Shown: positions 17,258 through 25,548, numbered from the stretch's first letter. The stretch is DNA of 47,315 nucleotides from CAVWGP01 sp963754645 (GCA_963754645.1 CAVWGP010000003.1:1-47315), one strand, 5' to 3'. Numbers and translations are program-made. The notes: generated by a model from the letters alone, not told the origin.

Positions 17258-18005
17258 CGCAATCTTGGAAACGCGCGGCTTGTCGAAGCGATTCGGCGGC
17301 ATCGTCGCGGTCAACGATGTCACGCTGGCTTTCGAGCCCGGCGAAGTTCACGCCGTGATCGGACCGAACGGCGCCGGCAAGACGACGTTTCTCAACCTGC
17401 TTTCCGGCGAAATGCAGCCATCGGCCGGTTGCGTGCGATTTCGCGGGGCGGATATCACGGGCTCGCCGCCGGACCGCATAGCGCGCAGCGGGATCGGGCG
17501 CTCGTTCCAACGGACCAATGTGTTCACTGATCTCACCTGCTTCGACAACGTCTGGATCGCCGCACAATCTCGCTTGCCGAGCTCGATGCGATTCTTTCGA
17601 CCGGCACGCGGCCGTACCGAAGTCCGCGATTGGGCGGAGCGCAGCCTCGAAGATTGCGGGTTGATCGCGCGCCGGGAGGCGGTGGCCGCCACGCTCAGCC
17701 ATGGCGAGCGCCGACAGCTCGAGATCGCCATGATGCTTGCCACCGAACCGCAGCTTCTGCTGTTCGACGAGCCGCTGGCCGGAATGGGATACCAGGAGTT
17801 GCTCGATGTCATTGCGCGGCTACGACGCATTTCGGCAACGCGCACCATCATCCTGATCGAGCACGACATGGACGCGGTGTTCTCCATCGCCGACCGCGTC
17901 ACGGTGCTGGTGAACGGCCGCGTGCTTGAGACCGGCACGGCCAACGAAATCCAAGCAAGCGAAGCCGTTCAGGCCGCCTATCTTGGCAGGGAGGAGGACG
18001 AATGA
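17241..18005 (+). CDS. ABC transporter ATPase, LivG type
   Basis: 254 aa from ATG 17241; a second ATG at 17250 would give 251 aa and is equally possible. Walker A is GPNGAGKTTF (residues about 43-52). The signature motif is LSHGERRQLEIAM and Walker B is LLLFDEPLAGM, ending in the H-loop IEHDMD. The LivG-specific GRSFQRTNVF segment is present. It powers the importer together with the LivF-type subunit. Overlaps both neighbours by a few bases, as is usual in this operon type. Confidence 0.93.
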   Translation: MPGMISAILETRGLSKRFGGIVAVNDVTLAFEPGEVHAVIGPNGAGKTTFLNLLSGEMQPSAGCVRFRGADITGSPPDRIARSGIGRSFQRTNVFTDLTCFDNVWIAAQSRLPSSMRFFRPARGRTEVRDWAERSLEDCGLIARREAVAATLSHGERRQLEIAMMLATEPQLLLFDEPLAGMGYQELLDVIARLRRISATRTIILIEHDMDAVFSIADRVTVLVNGRVLETGTANEIQASEAVQAAYLGREEDE

Positions 18006-18763
18006 GCCGCCTCGCACCGCCGTTCCTCGAAGCCACGGGGCTGCACGTCTTCTACGGCGAAAGCCACGTGCTGCATGGGATCAGCTTCGCGATCCAAGCG
18101 GGCGAGTCGGTGAGCCTGCTCGGCCGCAACGGCATGGGCAAGACGACGACATTGCGCGCGCTAGCCGGGCTCGTCCCGCCGCGCCGCGGCACGGTTCATG
18201 TCGCGGGCCAAGACGTGACGGGACTCCCGCCGCACCGCATCGCGCGCCTCGGCGTGTCGATGGTCCCCGAAGGCCGGGGCATTTTTCCCGACCTCAGCGT
18301 TCGCGAGCATCTCATCATGGCGGTGCGAGCTCGTCCCGACGGAGAATCGCCCTGGACCTATGACCGCGTCCTGGCGCTGTTCCCACGGCTGGCGGAACGC
18401 ATCGCCAATCTCGGACCGCAGCTTTCGGGCGGCGAGCAGCAGATGTTGTCGATCGGCCGGGCGCTAATGACCAACCCACGGCTTCTCATCCTCGACGAGG
18501 CGACCGAAGGGCTTGCGCCGCTGGTGCGCAAGGAGATCTGGGCCGTTATCCAGGCGATCAAAGCTGCCGGCGTGGCGACGCTGATCGTCGACAAGGATAT
18601 TCGCGCATTGACCGCAGTTTGCGACCGCAGCATCGTGCTCGCGAAAGGGCGCATCGTCTTCACCGGCGGCACGCGCGAGCTGGCGGCGCGGCCGCAACTA
18701 CTCAATCGCTATTTGGGCGTCGGCGCCGAAGCCGCGGCCGACGAACCCGTCCCGGCCGCTTAG
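18002..18763 (+). CDS. ABC transporter ATPase, LivF type
   Basis: 253 aa, ATG at 18002 overlapping the previous stop (ATGA). Walker A GRNGMGKTTT (about 41-50), LivF-type VPEGRGIFPDLSVREHL, signature LSGGEQQMLSIGRAL, and Walker B LLILDEATEGLAP. The usual H-loop histidine position reads IVDKDIRAL (Lys instead of His), a variation seen in many LivF proteins. Last gene of the importer operon. It converges with the tandem-GNAT gene, 17 bases away. Confidence 0.93.
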   Translation: MSRLAPPFLEATGLHVFYGESHVLHGISFAIQAGESVSLLGRNGMGKTTTLRALAGLVPPRRGTVHVAGQDVTGLPPHRIARLGVSMVPEGRGIFPDLSVREHLIMAVRARPDGESPWTYDRVLALFPRLAERIANLGPQLSGGEQQMLSIGRALMTNPRLLILDEATEGLAPLVRKEIWAVIQAIKAAGVATLIVDKDIRALTAVCDRSIVLAKGRIVFTGGTRELAARPQLLNRYLGVGAEAAADEPVPAA

Positions 18764-18780
18764 GGCCTCGACCCTGTTCT

Positions 18781-19875
18781 TCACGTTAGCTGGCGCGTGA
18801 GCGCGAGCCGTTGCGAGGGCGCAAAGCCCCGATGATAGAGGTAGCCAAGGAGACCGAAATTCTCCCGCGCGACTTCGGTTTCCACCTGCTCGACCTTCAG
18901 CGCATGCAGATTGGCGAAAAGCTGCGAGAGCATGGCGCTGCCGACGCCGCGGCCGGCATAGTCGGGATTGACGGCGATCGTGTCGATGACGGCCACGGGC
19001 TCGGTCTGGCCGAACTCGCCGTAGTCGACCTTGGCCATCACGAACCCGACCGGCATTCCGTCAAGCTCCGCGATTTGGGAAAGCCGCACGCCGCTTTCCT
19101 GCAACACCTCGTGCATCTTGCGCTCGAGATAGTCGCGTCGCTCGCGCCCGGTCGTTTTGCGATCGATCCGAACCAGGTTGCCGAGGTCGTTCTCGCCGAG
19201 CGCGCGCACCGGAATGCTATCGCGCGATAGCGCCTGATAATCGGGCGACGCGACGCTAAAATCGATCTCGGCACGAGTTGCCTCGGTCGTCGCCGCTGCA
19301 GCGACTGCCTCACACGCCGTGCCTGGGGGCATGCCGTGGATGGACCGTGCAATCACCTGACGCGGCGCGAGCTTGAACCCGATATGATCGAAGAATTCGA
19401 GTAAGCGATGATTGGTCCATTCCACCTGCGTATGTTGCTCGACGATCCCCTTGCGGGCCATGACATCGTCGATTCCCCGCATCAGCGCGTGGCCGGCGCC
19501 GTGGTTCCACAGTCCCGGCGCAACGCCCATCGATTCCACGACGACCGCGCGCGCCGGACGGCCGAATTCGCCGGCGAGGACGCGCGCCAGCGCATAGCCT
19601 GCAAACCGGCCGCCGAACTCCACCGCCACTTGAATGTGCGAATCGGGGTGCTTTAGGGCGGCCTCGAGCCGCTTTTCAAAGAAGACGCGACGCGAGCGGC
19701 CGAGGATGGCGTTGTCCAAGGCAATGACGTCGGCGAGATCGCCGGCCCGAAGCGGTCGGGTTTTCAACTGCTCAGCCTGCGGCGCGGGCCGATTCGCCTT
19801 TTGCTTTCTGCGAAGCGTCGGCCTGCTGGATCGTAATTTTGACGCTTTCTGGGGCGTTTTCGGTCCTCGTCTCAT
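18781..19875 (-). CDS. Tandem GNAT-family N-acetyltransferase
   Basis: 364 aa from the ATG at 19875, which has GGAGGATTACCG in front; the open frame extends further but lacks such a site. A basic N-terminal tail (about 1-38) precedes two GNAT domains, about 40-190 and 215-360. The second has the acetyl-CoA motif YAGRGVGSAMLSQLF; the first is degenerate (LWNHGAGHALMRG), so only the second may bind the cofactor well. Both domains share the D-LxxxxxxD-x4-R pattern of the smaller GNAT at 23743. Substrate unknown. Lysine acetylation of acyl-CoA ligases is known in Rhodopseudomonas, but nothing here proves it. It follows the hemerythrin gene on the same strand. Confidence 0.78.
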   Translation of the reverse strand: MRRGPKTPQKASKLRSSRPTLRRKQKANRPAPQAEQLKTRPLRAGDLADVIALDNAILGRSRRVFFEKRLEAALKHPDSHIQVAVEFGGRFAGYALARVLAGEFGRPARAVVVESMGVAPGLWNHGAGHALMRGIDDVMARKGIVEQHTQVEWTNHRLLEFFDHIGFKLAPRQVIARSIHGMPPGTACEAVAAAATTEATRAEIDFSVASPDYQALSRDSIPVRALGENDLGNLVRIDRKTTGRERRDYLERKMHEVLQESGVRLSQIAELDGMPVGFVMAKVDYGEFGQTEPVAVIDTIAVNPDYAGRGVGSAMLSQLFANLHALKVEQVETEVARENFGLLGYLYHRGFAPSQRLALTRQLT

Positions 19876-19922
19876 CGGTAATCCTCCCAAAGGCTCAGGC
19901 CGACACCCAACCGCCGATGCGG

Positions 19923-20426
19923 TCACTGGGCCGCCAGATAGGCATTGGCAAGCTCGATGTCGGCGGCGTCGGTAAGCGCCGACTCGAGGAGCGGCAGCAG
20001 CGACATCTCTTCTTTTTGAATATGCGCGATCTGCCGCTCGATCAGCTCGCGCCCAAGGCGGAAAAATTCCGCCCAATCGTCGGCTTTGAAACCGCCGTGT
20101 TGCGCTTCCCGCGCCAACTGGGCGAGGCGCGTGCCGAGCGGGAGGATTGCCGCGTGCTCCTCCTGCAACAGCGCTGCGATATCGCCGTCGCCGGCTTCCG
20201 ATAGGATGGGGAATAGCGCGTTCTGCTCGAATGCGAAATGACGTCCGACTTCATTTTCAACGACGCCCGCCACATCGCGCAGCAACGCCTGCAGCGTGCG
20301 ATCGTCGGCGCCGGGCGCTCGGCCCGGCCGATGCGACGCAAATGCCGTATCGAGCCGCTCGAGGAGGCCGATCGTCTCGACATGCTCCCGATGGATCAGC
20401 CCCGTCGTCTGGCGCGCATAGTCCAT
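19923..20426 (-). CDS. Hemerythrin-like HHE-domain protein
   Basis: 167 aa from the ATG at 20426. The frame is open upstream, but that part is compositionally unlike a protein and covers the promoter. Likely di-iron ligands come from IHREHVETIGLL (about 15-26), GRHFAFEQNALFP (about 65-77), LQEEHAAILPLG and QIAHIQKEEMSLLP. Proteins of this kind bind O2 or NO, or take part in iron-sulfur repair. Placed between the FnrN-like regulator and the GNAT gene, all leftward. The upstream gap contains a 19-base motif also found before the DUF2249 gene. Confidence 0.82.
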   Translation of the reverse strand: MDYARQTTGLIHREHVETIGLLERLDTAFASHRPGRAPGADDRTLQALLRDVAGVVENEVGRHFAFEQNALFPILSEAGDGDIAALLQEEHAAILPLGTRLAQLAREAQHGGFKADDWAEFFRLGRELIERQIAHIQKEEMSLLPLLESALTDAADIELANAYLAAQ

Positions 20427-20459
20427 GGCATTGACTCGATGTTTCGAAAGCGCCTTGCC

Positions 20460-20478
20460 TAAATTGGTATCATCGTAC
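20460..20478 (-). promoter_or_regulatory. Candidate operator, copy 1 (upstream of the hemerythrin gene)
   Basis: Read on the minus strand: GTACGATGATACCAATTTA. It matches 15 of 19 positions of a sequence at 23631-23649. It lies 33 bases before the hemerythrin ATG in an AT-rich stretch of the 139-base gap. The binding protein is unknown; the nearby Rrf2 regulator is one candidate. Confidence 0.35.
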
Positions 20479-20565
20479 TTATTTACCTTATTATGCCGCA
20501 GCGTGTCAACGACCGAATTGTCGCAAAAAGCGGCGGGTCGGCGTGACTTCGGTCTGTGGACCGGC

Positions 20566-21339
20566 TTAGCGACGTGAGGCTGGCGAGTCCCAGCTTTCAT
20601 CGGTGCCGGCAAGCTCGGCCAGCCTATCGGATGAAACAATCTCCACGTCCTGCGCGCTGGCGAAGCGGATCACCCCGTCGCGCTTCAGCTTCGACAGGCT
20701 GCGGCTGACGGTTTCGATCGTCAGCCCGAGATAGTCGCCGATGTCGGTGCGGGTCATCGGCAGCGCGATGCGGTCCGCCGGATGTTCCTTCCTTTTGAGC
20801 CGATGCACGAGCAGATGCAGGAACGATGCAACGCGCTCAAGCGCCGTCTTGCGGCCGAGCAGCAGCATTTGATCCTGAGCCGCCGCCAGATCGTTGGATG
20901 CGACCGACAGCAATCGGCGCTCCATGGCGGGAAACTCGGCGAACAGCTCTTCCAATCTGACCTTGGAGTAGCGGCAAACGCTGACCGCCGTGACGGACTC
21001 GGCGGTGTAGGCGTAACGCTCGCGCAATGCCAGACCGAGAAAATCCGACTCGAAAAGAAAGCCCGTTATCTGCCGCCGCCCGTCGGCCAGCATCTTGTGC
21101 AGACGGACGCAACCGTCGGTGATGATGTAGAAACTTTCGCAACGATCGCCTTCGATGAACAGGGTTTCGCCGGGCGCCAGATTCTTGTGGGATACGATCG
21201 CGTTGAGCCGATGAAGATGCTCCGGCTCGACGACGCCGCAGATGCTGAGAACCCGGACCGAGCACGCCGCGCAGGGGTTCGCGCCGGAGGCCGGCCTCGA
21301 GAGAGGTGTCACGAGCTTACGGATCGGTGCGCTGCTCAT
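20566..21339 (-). CDS. FnrN/AadR-type oxygen-sensing Crp/Fnr regulator
   Basis: 257 aa, ATG at 21339. The N-terminus has C23-x2-C26-x7-C34, and a fourth conserved Cys, C122 (VSVCRYSKV), completes the ligand set of an oxygen-labile [4Fe-4S] cluster. A cNMP-binding-like beta barrel (about 45-150) precedes the winged helix. The recognition helix TRTDIGDYLGLTIETVSRSL has the E-x2-S-R residues that read TTGAT-N4-ATCAA. It is thus the likely activator of the boxes at 25549, 27577, 27841, 28706 and 39405. AadR of Rhodopseudomonas controls anaerobic aromatic use, so a link to the bcr module is plausible, although no box is seen before had. Confidence 0.9.
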   Translation of the reverse strand: MSSAPIRKLVTPLSRPASGANPCAACSVRVLSICGVVEPEHLHRLNAIVSHKNLAPGETLFIEGDRCESFYIITDGCVRLHKMLADGRRQITGFLFESDFLGLALRERYAYTAESVTAVSVCRYSKVRLEELFAEFPAMERRLLSVASNDLAAAQDQMLLLGRKTALERVASFLHLLVHRLKRKEHPADRIALPMTRTDIGDYLGLTIETVSRSLSKLKRDGVIRFASAQDVEIVSSDRLAELAGTDESWDSPASRR

Positions 21340-21425
21340 GGTTTCCGTATCCTCCGCATGCTTCGAAATCGCAGTCGCTCACGCTTCCGGTTGGCTTGGT
21401 TCTTGGGTCTGCCCGAACACCTTGT

Positions 21426-21725
21426 CTAACGCTGAAGCCAAGCGCGGCCGTCGGGCGTAATCCGTTCCGGCGACCATGGTGGATCGAAAGTCACGGCGAT
21501 CGTCACGTTTGGAGTGCCGGGAAGGAAGCATAGGACCCGTTCGGCTTCGGCAACGAGTTGGGGGCCCAATGGGCAGGATTCGCTGGTGAAGGTCATGACG
21601 ATCCGGAGGCCGTCTTTGTCGAAGACCAGATCGTAGATCAGCCCGAGATCGACGATATTGACGCCGACTTCCGGATCGATGACTTGCTTCAACCGGTCGC
21701 GCGCCAGATCGACAAGGTCGGCCAT
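21426..21725 (-). CDS. DUF59/MIP18-family Fe-S assembly-type protein
   Basis: 99 aa from the ATG at 21725 (upstream codons in the same frame lie inside the NnrS-like gene). The DUF59 pattern is complete: LKQVIDPEVGVNIVDLGLIY, VMTFTSESCPLGP with the conserved Cys, and VTFDPPWSPERITPDGR. Relatives include SufT and PaaD, which help mature Fe-S proteins. In the DUF2249-NnrS-like-DUF59-FnrN string it may serve repair of clusters damaged by NO or oxygen; this role is inferred. Starts 19 bases after the NnrS-like gene. Confidence 0.85.
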   Translation of the reverse strand: MADLVDLARDRLKQVIDPEVGVNIVDLGLIYDLVFDKDGLRIVMTFTSESCPLGPQLVAEAERVLCFLPGTPNVTIAVTFDPPWSPERITPDGRAWLQR

Positions 21726-21744
21726 TTTTTGCTCACGCTCAAAC

Positions 21745-23046
21745 CTAAAAAATGGATCGGCCAGCAGCTGTTCGCCGCAAGACGCCGGCGAAGAACACCA
21801 GGAACGCAAGCCCGCCAATTGCGCCAAGTATGGCAGCCAAACGAACAAAAATCGAGACATCCGCGGCTATTCCGCCGAAAAGCAAAACGAGCGCGGCAGC
21901 GTGGCTGTAGCGATGGACGGTGAGCGGAAGTTCCGGCGTCAGGCTCGAAACCAGCGGCGGCGAGCGATTTGGCCGGCTGCCATGCATCGAGGCCAGAAAC
22001 GGAACGATCCGCTGCAGTATGCCGAACAGAAACGTCGCCAGCCAGCCATAGAGCAAGACGGCACCGAACAGAGCCGGAAGCCGAGGCCATCCGATATCGA
22101 AGAATAGGAGCAGCCCGAGTAGGGTGCTCGCCAGGAGCAGCACCCACGCCGCGCGCAAGAGGATAAAGGCCGGACCGAGCCGCTTGCGCATGCGCGTCCG
22201 CAGCGCCTCGCGCATCAGCCAAAGATGAAGAGCGATGGCGCCGACGCCCAATAACGCGCCGCCGCGTTGCACCCAGATCTGTTCGCATGCGATTCCGATA
22301 GTCGTCGTCGATAGAGCAAACCCGGCAGCGCAGAAGCCCAGGATGCCCAGGCCCTTCGCAGGCGCCGGCGAGAGCGCAAACATCGGGACCAGGACGTGGC
22401 TGAACCCCATTGCCAAGAAGCCCATGAAGCCGTAGGCCGCGACGATCATATGTATCTGAGCAAGTGTGGCGCGGTTGGCGAGGAAGCCGTGAAACTGGTC
22501 GACGACGAGAATCATACCCAGGGCAAACAAGACGATAAGGCTCGCCAGCGCACCCCAGCCGTGAAGCACGACGACAATCATGCCACGGGCGTGCAATAGA
22601 TTTCCGGCCAATAGGGCCGCGAACAATGCAAGTGCAGCGACGGCGAGTATGGCGCCCGAAACAGTCAAATCATGGTCTTGCGCGAAGACGCCGAGCGAAA
22701 ACAGCGGAACGCCGGCCACGATCAGCCAGGACATCAGGCGCGCGGGCCACAGGGCCCGAAACGGCGCCTGCGTCGCGACCGGCAGCAATTGCACCGCAGC
22801 GCCCATCGCCGTCGTCGCGAAAACGCCCAGCGTCATGAAGTGGATCGCGGCAAGCACCGGACCGGTGCCGCCGCGGAAATCCGGCACTTCGGGCGCAGCC
22901 AAGAACAGCGCGATCCACGCAGCGACGTTGTAGATCGCCGCCGCTCCGAAGAAACGGAATGGAATCGATGCCGGCAACAGCCGGCTCTTGGCGCCACCGA
23001 GAAACGTGGCCGCGGCGGGGCGCGCCGGACTTGCCGCGGCCGTCAT
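21745..23046 (-). CDS. NnrS-like polytopic, histidine-bearing membrane protein
   Basis: 433 aa with about 12 hydrophobic segments and short loops. Histidines lie in or near membrane segments: H69 (AAIHFMTLG), H152, H162 (VVLHGWG), H186, H199 (AQIHMIVAAYG) and H217 (GFSHVLVP). These resemble the haem-copper protein NnrS and the oxidase subunit I-like group linked to NO metabolism. The exact family is not certain by eye. ATG at 23046 overlaps the DUF2249 stop (ATGA). I infer a role in NO tolerance during denitrification. A short Pro/Ser-rich loop (SRPNRSPPLVSSL) breaks the last helices. Confidence 0.68.
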   Translation of the reverse strand: MTAAASPARPAAATFLGGAKSRLLPASIPFRFFGAAAIYNVAAWIALFLAAPEVPDFRGGTGPVLAAIHFMTLGVFATTAMGAAVQLLPVATQAPFRALWPARLMSWLIVAGVPLFSLGVFAQDHDLTVSGAILAVAALALFAALLAGNLLHARGMIVVVLHGWGALASLIVLFALGMILVVDQFHGFLANRATLAQIHMIVAAYGFMGFLAMGFSHVLVPMFALSPAPAKGLGILGFCAAGFALSTTTIGIACEQIWVQRGGALLGVGAIALHLWLMREALRTRMRKRLGPAFILLRAAWVLLLASTLLGLLLFFDIGWPRLPALFGAVLLYGWLATFLFGILQRIVPFLASMHGSRPNRSPPLVSSLTPELPLTVHRYSHAAALVLLFGGIAADVSIFVRLAAILGAIGGLAFLVFFAGVLRRTAAGRSIF

Positions 23047-23600
23047 GGAACGTCCCGGCTCAGACGCAGCCGAACCTCCCCCGCCGGAGCCGCGATCCGC
23101 TCAAAGCGCCAAGCGCGCTCAGTGAGTTCGGGATAGAGATAGATCGGCTCGCGATCGTGATGAACGATCACGGTCGGCGGACAATCCTCGCTCTCGATCA
23201 TGCGCAAGATCGCCAACATCGGCTCCGGCGGATCGAGTCCGCGAACGTCGATATGAACCGAGCCTTCCTCCTGCCATATCGATGCCGCATCAGCTTGCGC
23301 CGCCGGCACCGCCGCATCCGTTGCGGGATCGTCAACCTGGCGAAAATAGGCGCGCCAATGAGCGGGGCCGAGCGCTTCGGCGTGATCGGCGAACCCCTTT
23401 CGGCCGAGCACGCGGCGCAGCGGAACCGGATCGAACGGCGCATCGATAACCAGCATCTCGCCTGGCGCAAGCCCAGCCACCTCGCCCATAATCGCCGCAA
23501 AGGGATCGCGGCCGGCGCCCAACAATGGCCGGGCGTCGAACGACCTTCGACGGTCGGATTGGCCGACCCAAGCCGGCCGAGCGCGCGGTTCCTGCGTCAT
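23043..23600 (-). CDS. Protein with two DUF2249 (TusA-like) domains
   Basis: 185 aa from the ATG at 23600. The frame is open further up, but the AT-rich promoter lies there. Two similar halves: about 25-100 (FDARPLLGAGRDPFAAIMGE, then LVIDAPFDPVPLRRVL) and about 115-183 (HIDVRGLDPPEPMLAILRMI, then VIVHHDREPIYLYPEL). The second DxRGLDPPEPM segment is the DUF2249 signature. Function of the family is unknown; it is common next to hemerythrin and NO-related genes in denitrifiers. First gene of the leftward block that runs to the tandem GNAT gene. Confidence 0.8.
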   Translation of the reverse strand: MTQEPRARPAWVGQSDRRRSFDARPLLGAGRDPFAAIMGEVAGLAPGEMLVIDAPFDPVPLRRVLGRKGFADHAEALGPAHWRAYFRQVDDPATDAAVPAAQADAASIWQEEGSVHIDVRGLDPPEPMLAILRMIESEDCPPTVIVHHDREPIYLYPELTERAWRFERIAAPAGEVRLRLSRDVP

Positions 23601-23603
23601 GTT

Positions 23604-23649
23604 GACAATCTCCAGATATACTATATTGTCGTACTGTAATACCATTTTA
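23604..23649. promoter_or_regulatory. Control region with inverted repeat and operator copy 2
   Basis: An inverted repeat GACAAT-N15-ATTGTC spans 23604-23630, directly before the DUF2249 ATG. Next to it, at 23631-23649, is GTACTGTAATACCATTTTA, 15 of 19 identical to the sequence before the hemerythrin gene. The leftward strand offers TATAGTATAT as -10 material. It sits between divergent DUF2249 and GNAT genes. Confidence 0.4.
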
Positions 23650-23742
23650 AGAGCGCGCAAGCCCGCTGTCTGCGGCAAATTCTCCAAGCGGCCGCGATTG
23701 GCGGTTGATCGAACAATCGATTGGCAATATGAGTTGGGCGCG

Positions 23743-24270
23743 ATGCAGCGGGGTTCAGCCGTGAAGCCAAAACGTCGATCGAATCGAATCGCTGCGGCAA
23801 CGGCCGACCGAGGTTCGACGGCGAGGAACCCGGCGCCGGTTCGCATCAGGCCGATCGTGCCGGAGGATCTGCCGGCCGTGATCGCCCTCGACAAGCGCAA
23901 CACGGGCCGCGCCAAGCCCGAATATTGGCAAGACCTTTACCAGCGATATAGCCGGCGGCGCGACGAGCGCTTCTTTCTCGTCGCCGAGGACGACAGGAAG
24001 TTTCTCGGCTTCGTCGCCGGCGAAATTCGGGCTTGGGAGTTCGGATCGCCGCCCTGCGGATGGGTGTTCGCGATTCACGTCGAGCCCGGCGCAAGACTGC
24101 GCCGGATCGGCACGGAGCTACTCGCTGCAATGGTCAACTGCTTTCGACGCGCGGGCGTCGCGAAATTGCGCACCATGCTGGCCCGCACCGATTCGCTCAA
24201 CCTTCGATTCTTCCGCAGCCAAGGCATGATGGCGGGTCCGTACATCCAATTGGAAAAGGATTTGAGATAG
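23743..24270 (+). CDS. GNAT-family N-acetyltransferase
   Basis: 175 aa from the ATG at 23743; a GTG at 23761 is also possible, and an ATG at 23599 would put an unlikely 48-residue leader through the promoter. One GNAT domain: RIRPIVPEDLPAVIALDKRN at its start, a beta-4 segment GWVFAIHVEPGARLRRIGTE with the acetyl-CoA loop, and the C-terminal NLRFFRSQGM. It is clearly related to both halves of the tandem GNAT at 18781 (shared DLxxVIxLDxxxxGR). Substrate unknown. Located 85 bases before the Rrf2 gene on the same strand. Confidence 0.75.
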   Translation: MQRGSAVKPKRRSNRIAAATADRGSTARNPAPVRIRPIVPEDLPAVIALDKRNTGRAKPEYWQDLYQRYSRRRDERFFLVAEDDRKFLGFVAGEIRAWEFGSPPCGWVFAIHVEPGARLRRIGTELLAAMVNCFRRAGVAKLRTMLARTDSLNLRFFRSQGMMAGPYIQLEKDLR

Positions 24271-24355
24271 GCAAACTCATAATTGTCCGGGATCGTTTGC
24301 CGGCCGGCTCGCCGGCACGTCGAAAAGGGCCGATCAGCGGGGGTTTGAACACGCC

Positions 24356-24820
24356 ATGAAGTTGCAGAAGGCGACACAATTCGCGCTCTATGCGGTGCTG
24401 GAGCTGGCGGCCGAACCGGAGCGGCAGCTTTCCGCTGCGGATATTGCGGCGAAATACGGCATCTCGACACATCATCTGGCCAAGGTCTTGCGCAACCTAG
24501 GCCGCGCCGGCTTGGTCGAGTCGGTGCGCGGGGTTGGCGGGGGTTACCGGTTCTCGGGCAACGCGAAGCGCGCAACTCTGCTCGACATCATCGAATTGTT
24601 CGAGGACATCAGCGCCGATTCCGAGGGATCGGACGATTCCGGGCGGCGCACCGACATCGGACGGTCGCTGCACGCGATACTGCGCGAACTCGAGGACAAT
24701 TCGCGCGCAACGCTCAATTCGATCACTATCGAAACCATCGTCGGCCAAATGAAACGAAACCAGGGATTATCGGCACGTGGCGTCCGCGCGGCCGCCGCGC
24801 TCGGTATTCTCGCCAAGTAA
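24356..24820 (+). CDS. Rrf2-family regulator without cysteines
   Basis: 154 aa, ATG at 24356. N-terminal winged helix typical of Rrf2: MKLQKATQFALYAVLELA, then the recognition region AADIAAKYGISTHHLAKVLR and the wing GLVESVRGVGGGYRFSG. NsrR, IscR and RirA hold an Fe-S cluster through three C-terminal-half cysteines; this protein contains no Cys at all. It therefore cannot ligate a cluster in that way and may sense something else. An acidic linker (EDISADSEGSDDSG) occupies the usual cluster loop. Convergent with a hemerythrin gene 15 bases away. It may act on the paired motifs at 20460 and 23631. Confidence 0.85.
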   Translation: MKLQKATQFALYAVLELAAEPERQLSAADIAAKYGISTHHLAKVLRNLGRAGLVESVRGVGGGYRFSGNAKRATLLDIIELFEDISADSEGSDDSGRRTDIGRSLHAILRELEDNSRATLNSITIETIVGQMKRNQGLSARGVRAAAALGILAK

Positions 24821-24835
24821 CCGAGCGCTCACCGC

Positions 24836-25492
24836 CTAGCGCCAGTGCGTGTCGAGCAGCTCGGCGCGCGTGCCGCCATAGGATTCCGGCTTGCGGGCGG
24901 GCTTATTCGGCTCGATGCGCGCGCCCAGGCCGTGCGGCGCCGGCGCCAAGTGAGCGATCTTCGAGAACAAGCGGTCATATTCGGCCTTTGGCCGCCGACC
25001 GAACATCGGATCCTCGTTATCGGCAAAGGCGGCGTTGACCTTCTCCCAATCGGCCGCGGTGAATTTTGCCGTGGCCGCCGGAATGATGGATCGCTCTTCG
25101 ATACCGATGTGGTGCCGCTGGAACTCGATGTATTGCGTCACCGCCTCGTCGAACGCCTTGAAGGCGCCGAATTCGCCCTTGCGCCAGGCATCGAGCTTCC
25201 ATTTCAGTTCCTGGATGAGTCTCAGGCCGTCATGGTGCTGCTTTCTGAGCTCGGCGAGATCGTTGCGGACCTCCGGCGACCGCGCCTCCACCAACGGGAA
25301 AAAATGATCATCTTCTTTCGGGTGGTGATAGCGGTCGGGAAAATCGCGAAGATAAGCGATGATGGCGTCGAAAAGATCGAAGTCCGGCGACAATTTGTCT
25401 TGCCGCAACTCGCGCAGCACCTGCTCAAGACAATAAAGGACGGCGGCAATCGCGCGGTGCTCGCGCTGAAGCGCCGTGATCGCGGCGGTCAT
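24836..25492 (-). CDS. Hemerythrin HHE-domain protein
   Basis: 218 aa, ATG at 25492 with a GATGAGGATT stretch upstream. Hemerythrin-like four-helix ligands: LQREHRAIAAVL (about 8-19), YHHPKEDDHFFPLVE (about 55-69), RKQHHDGLRLI and EFQRHHIGIEERSIIP. A C-terminal tail (about 160-218) is polar and less conserved. Relatives include YtfE-like di-iron proteins for repair of NO-damaged Fe-S centres and O2/NO-binding proteins. A perfect FNR box centred 63 bases before the ATG indicates anaerobic induction. Follows hemN on the same strand, with its own promoter. Confidence 0.85.
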   Translation of the reverse strand: MTAAITALQREHRAIAAVLYCLEQVLRELRQDKLSPDFDLFDAIIAYLRDFPDRYHHPKEDDHFFPLVEARSPEVRNDLAELRKQHHDGLRLIQELKWKLDAWRKGEFGAFKAFDEAVTQYIEFQRHHIGIEERSIIPAATAKFTAADWEKVNAAFADNEDPMFGRRPKAEYDRLFSKIAHLAPAPHGLGARIEPNKPARKPESYGGTRAELLDTHWR

Positions 25493-25548
25493 GGCGAATC
25501 CTCATCTTTTTCCTCGGCCATGCTTACGCCGAGCGACCTTCCCGCTCC

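Noticed and set aside
23690..23735. FNR-like half sites (TTGATCGAACAATC) before the GNAT gene
   Set aside because: The second half is CAATC and not ATCAA, so it is not an FNR box.
25489..25521. A 10-codon leader peptide (MAEEKDEDSP) ending at the hemerythrin ATG
   Set aside because: Its ATG at 25521 is upstream of the transcription start predicted from the FNR box (25514), and it has no clear RBS.
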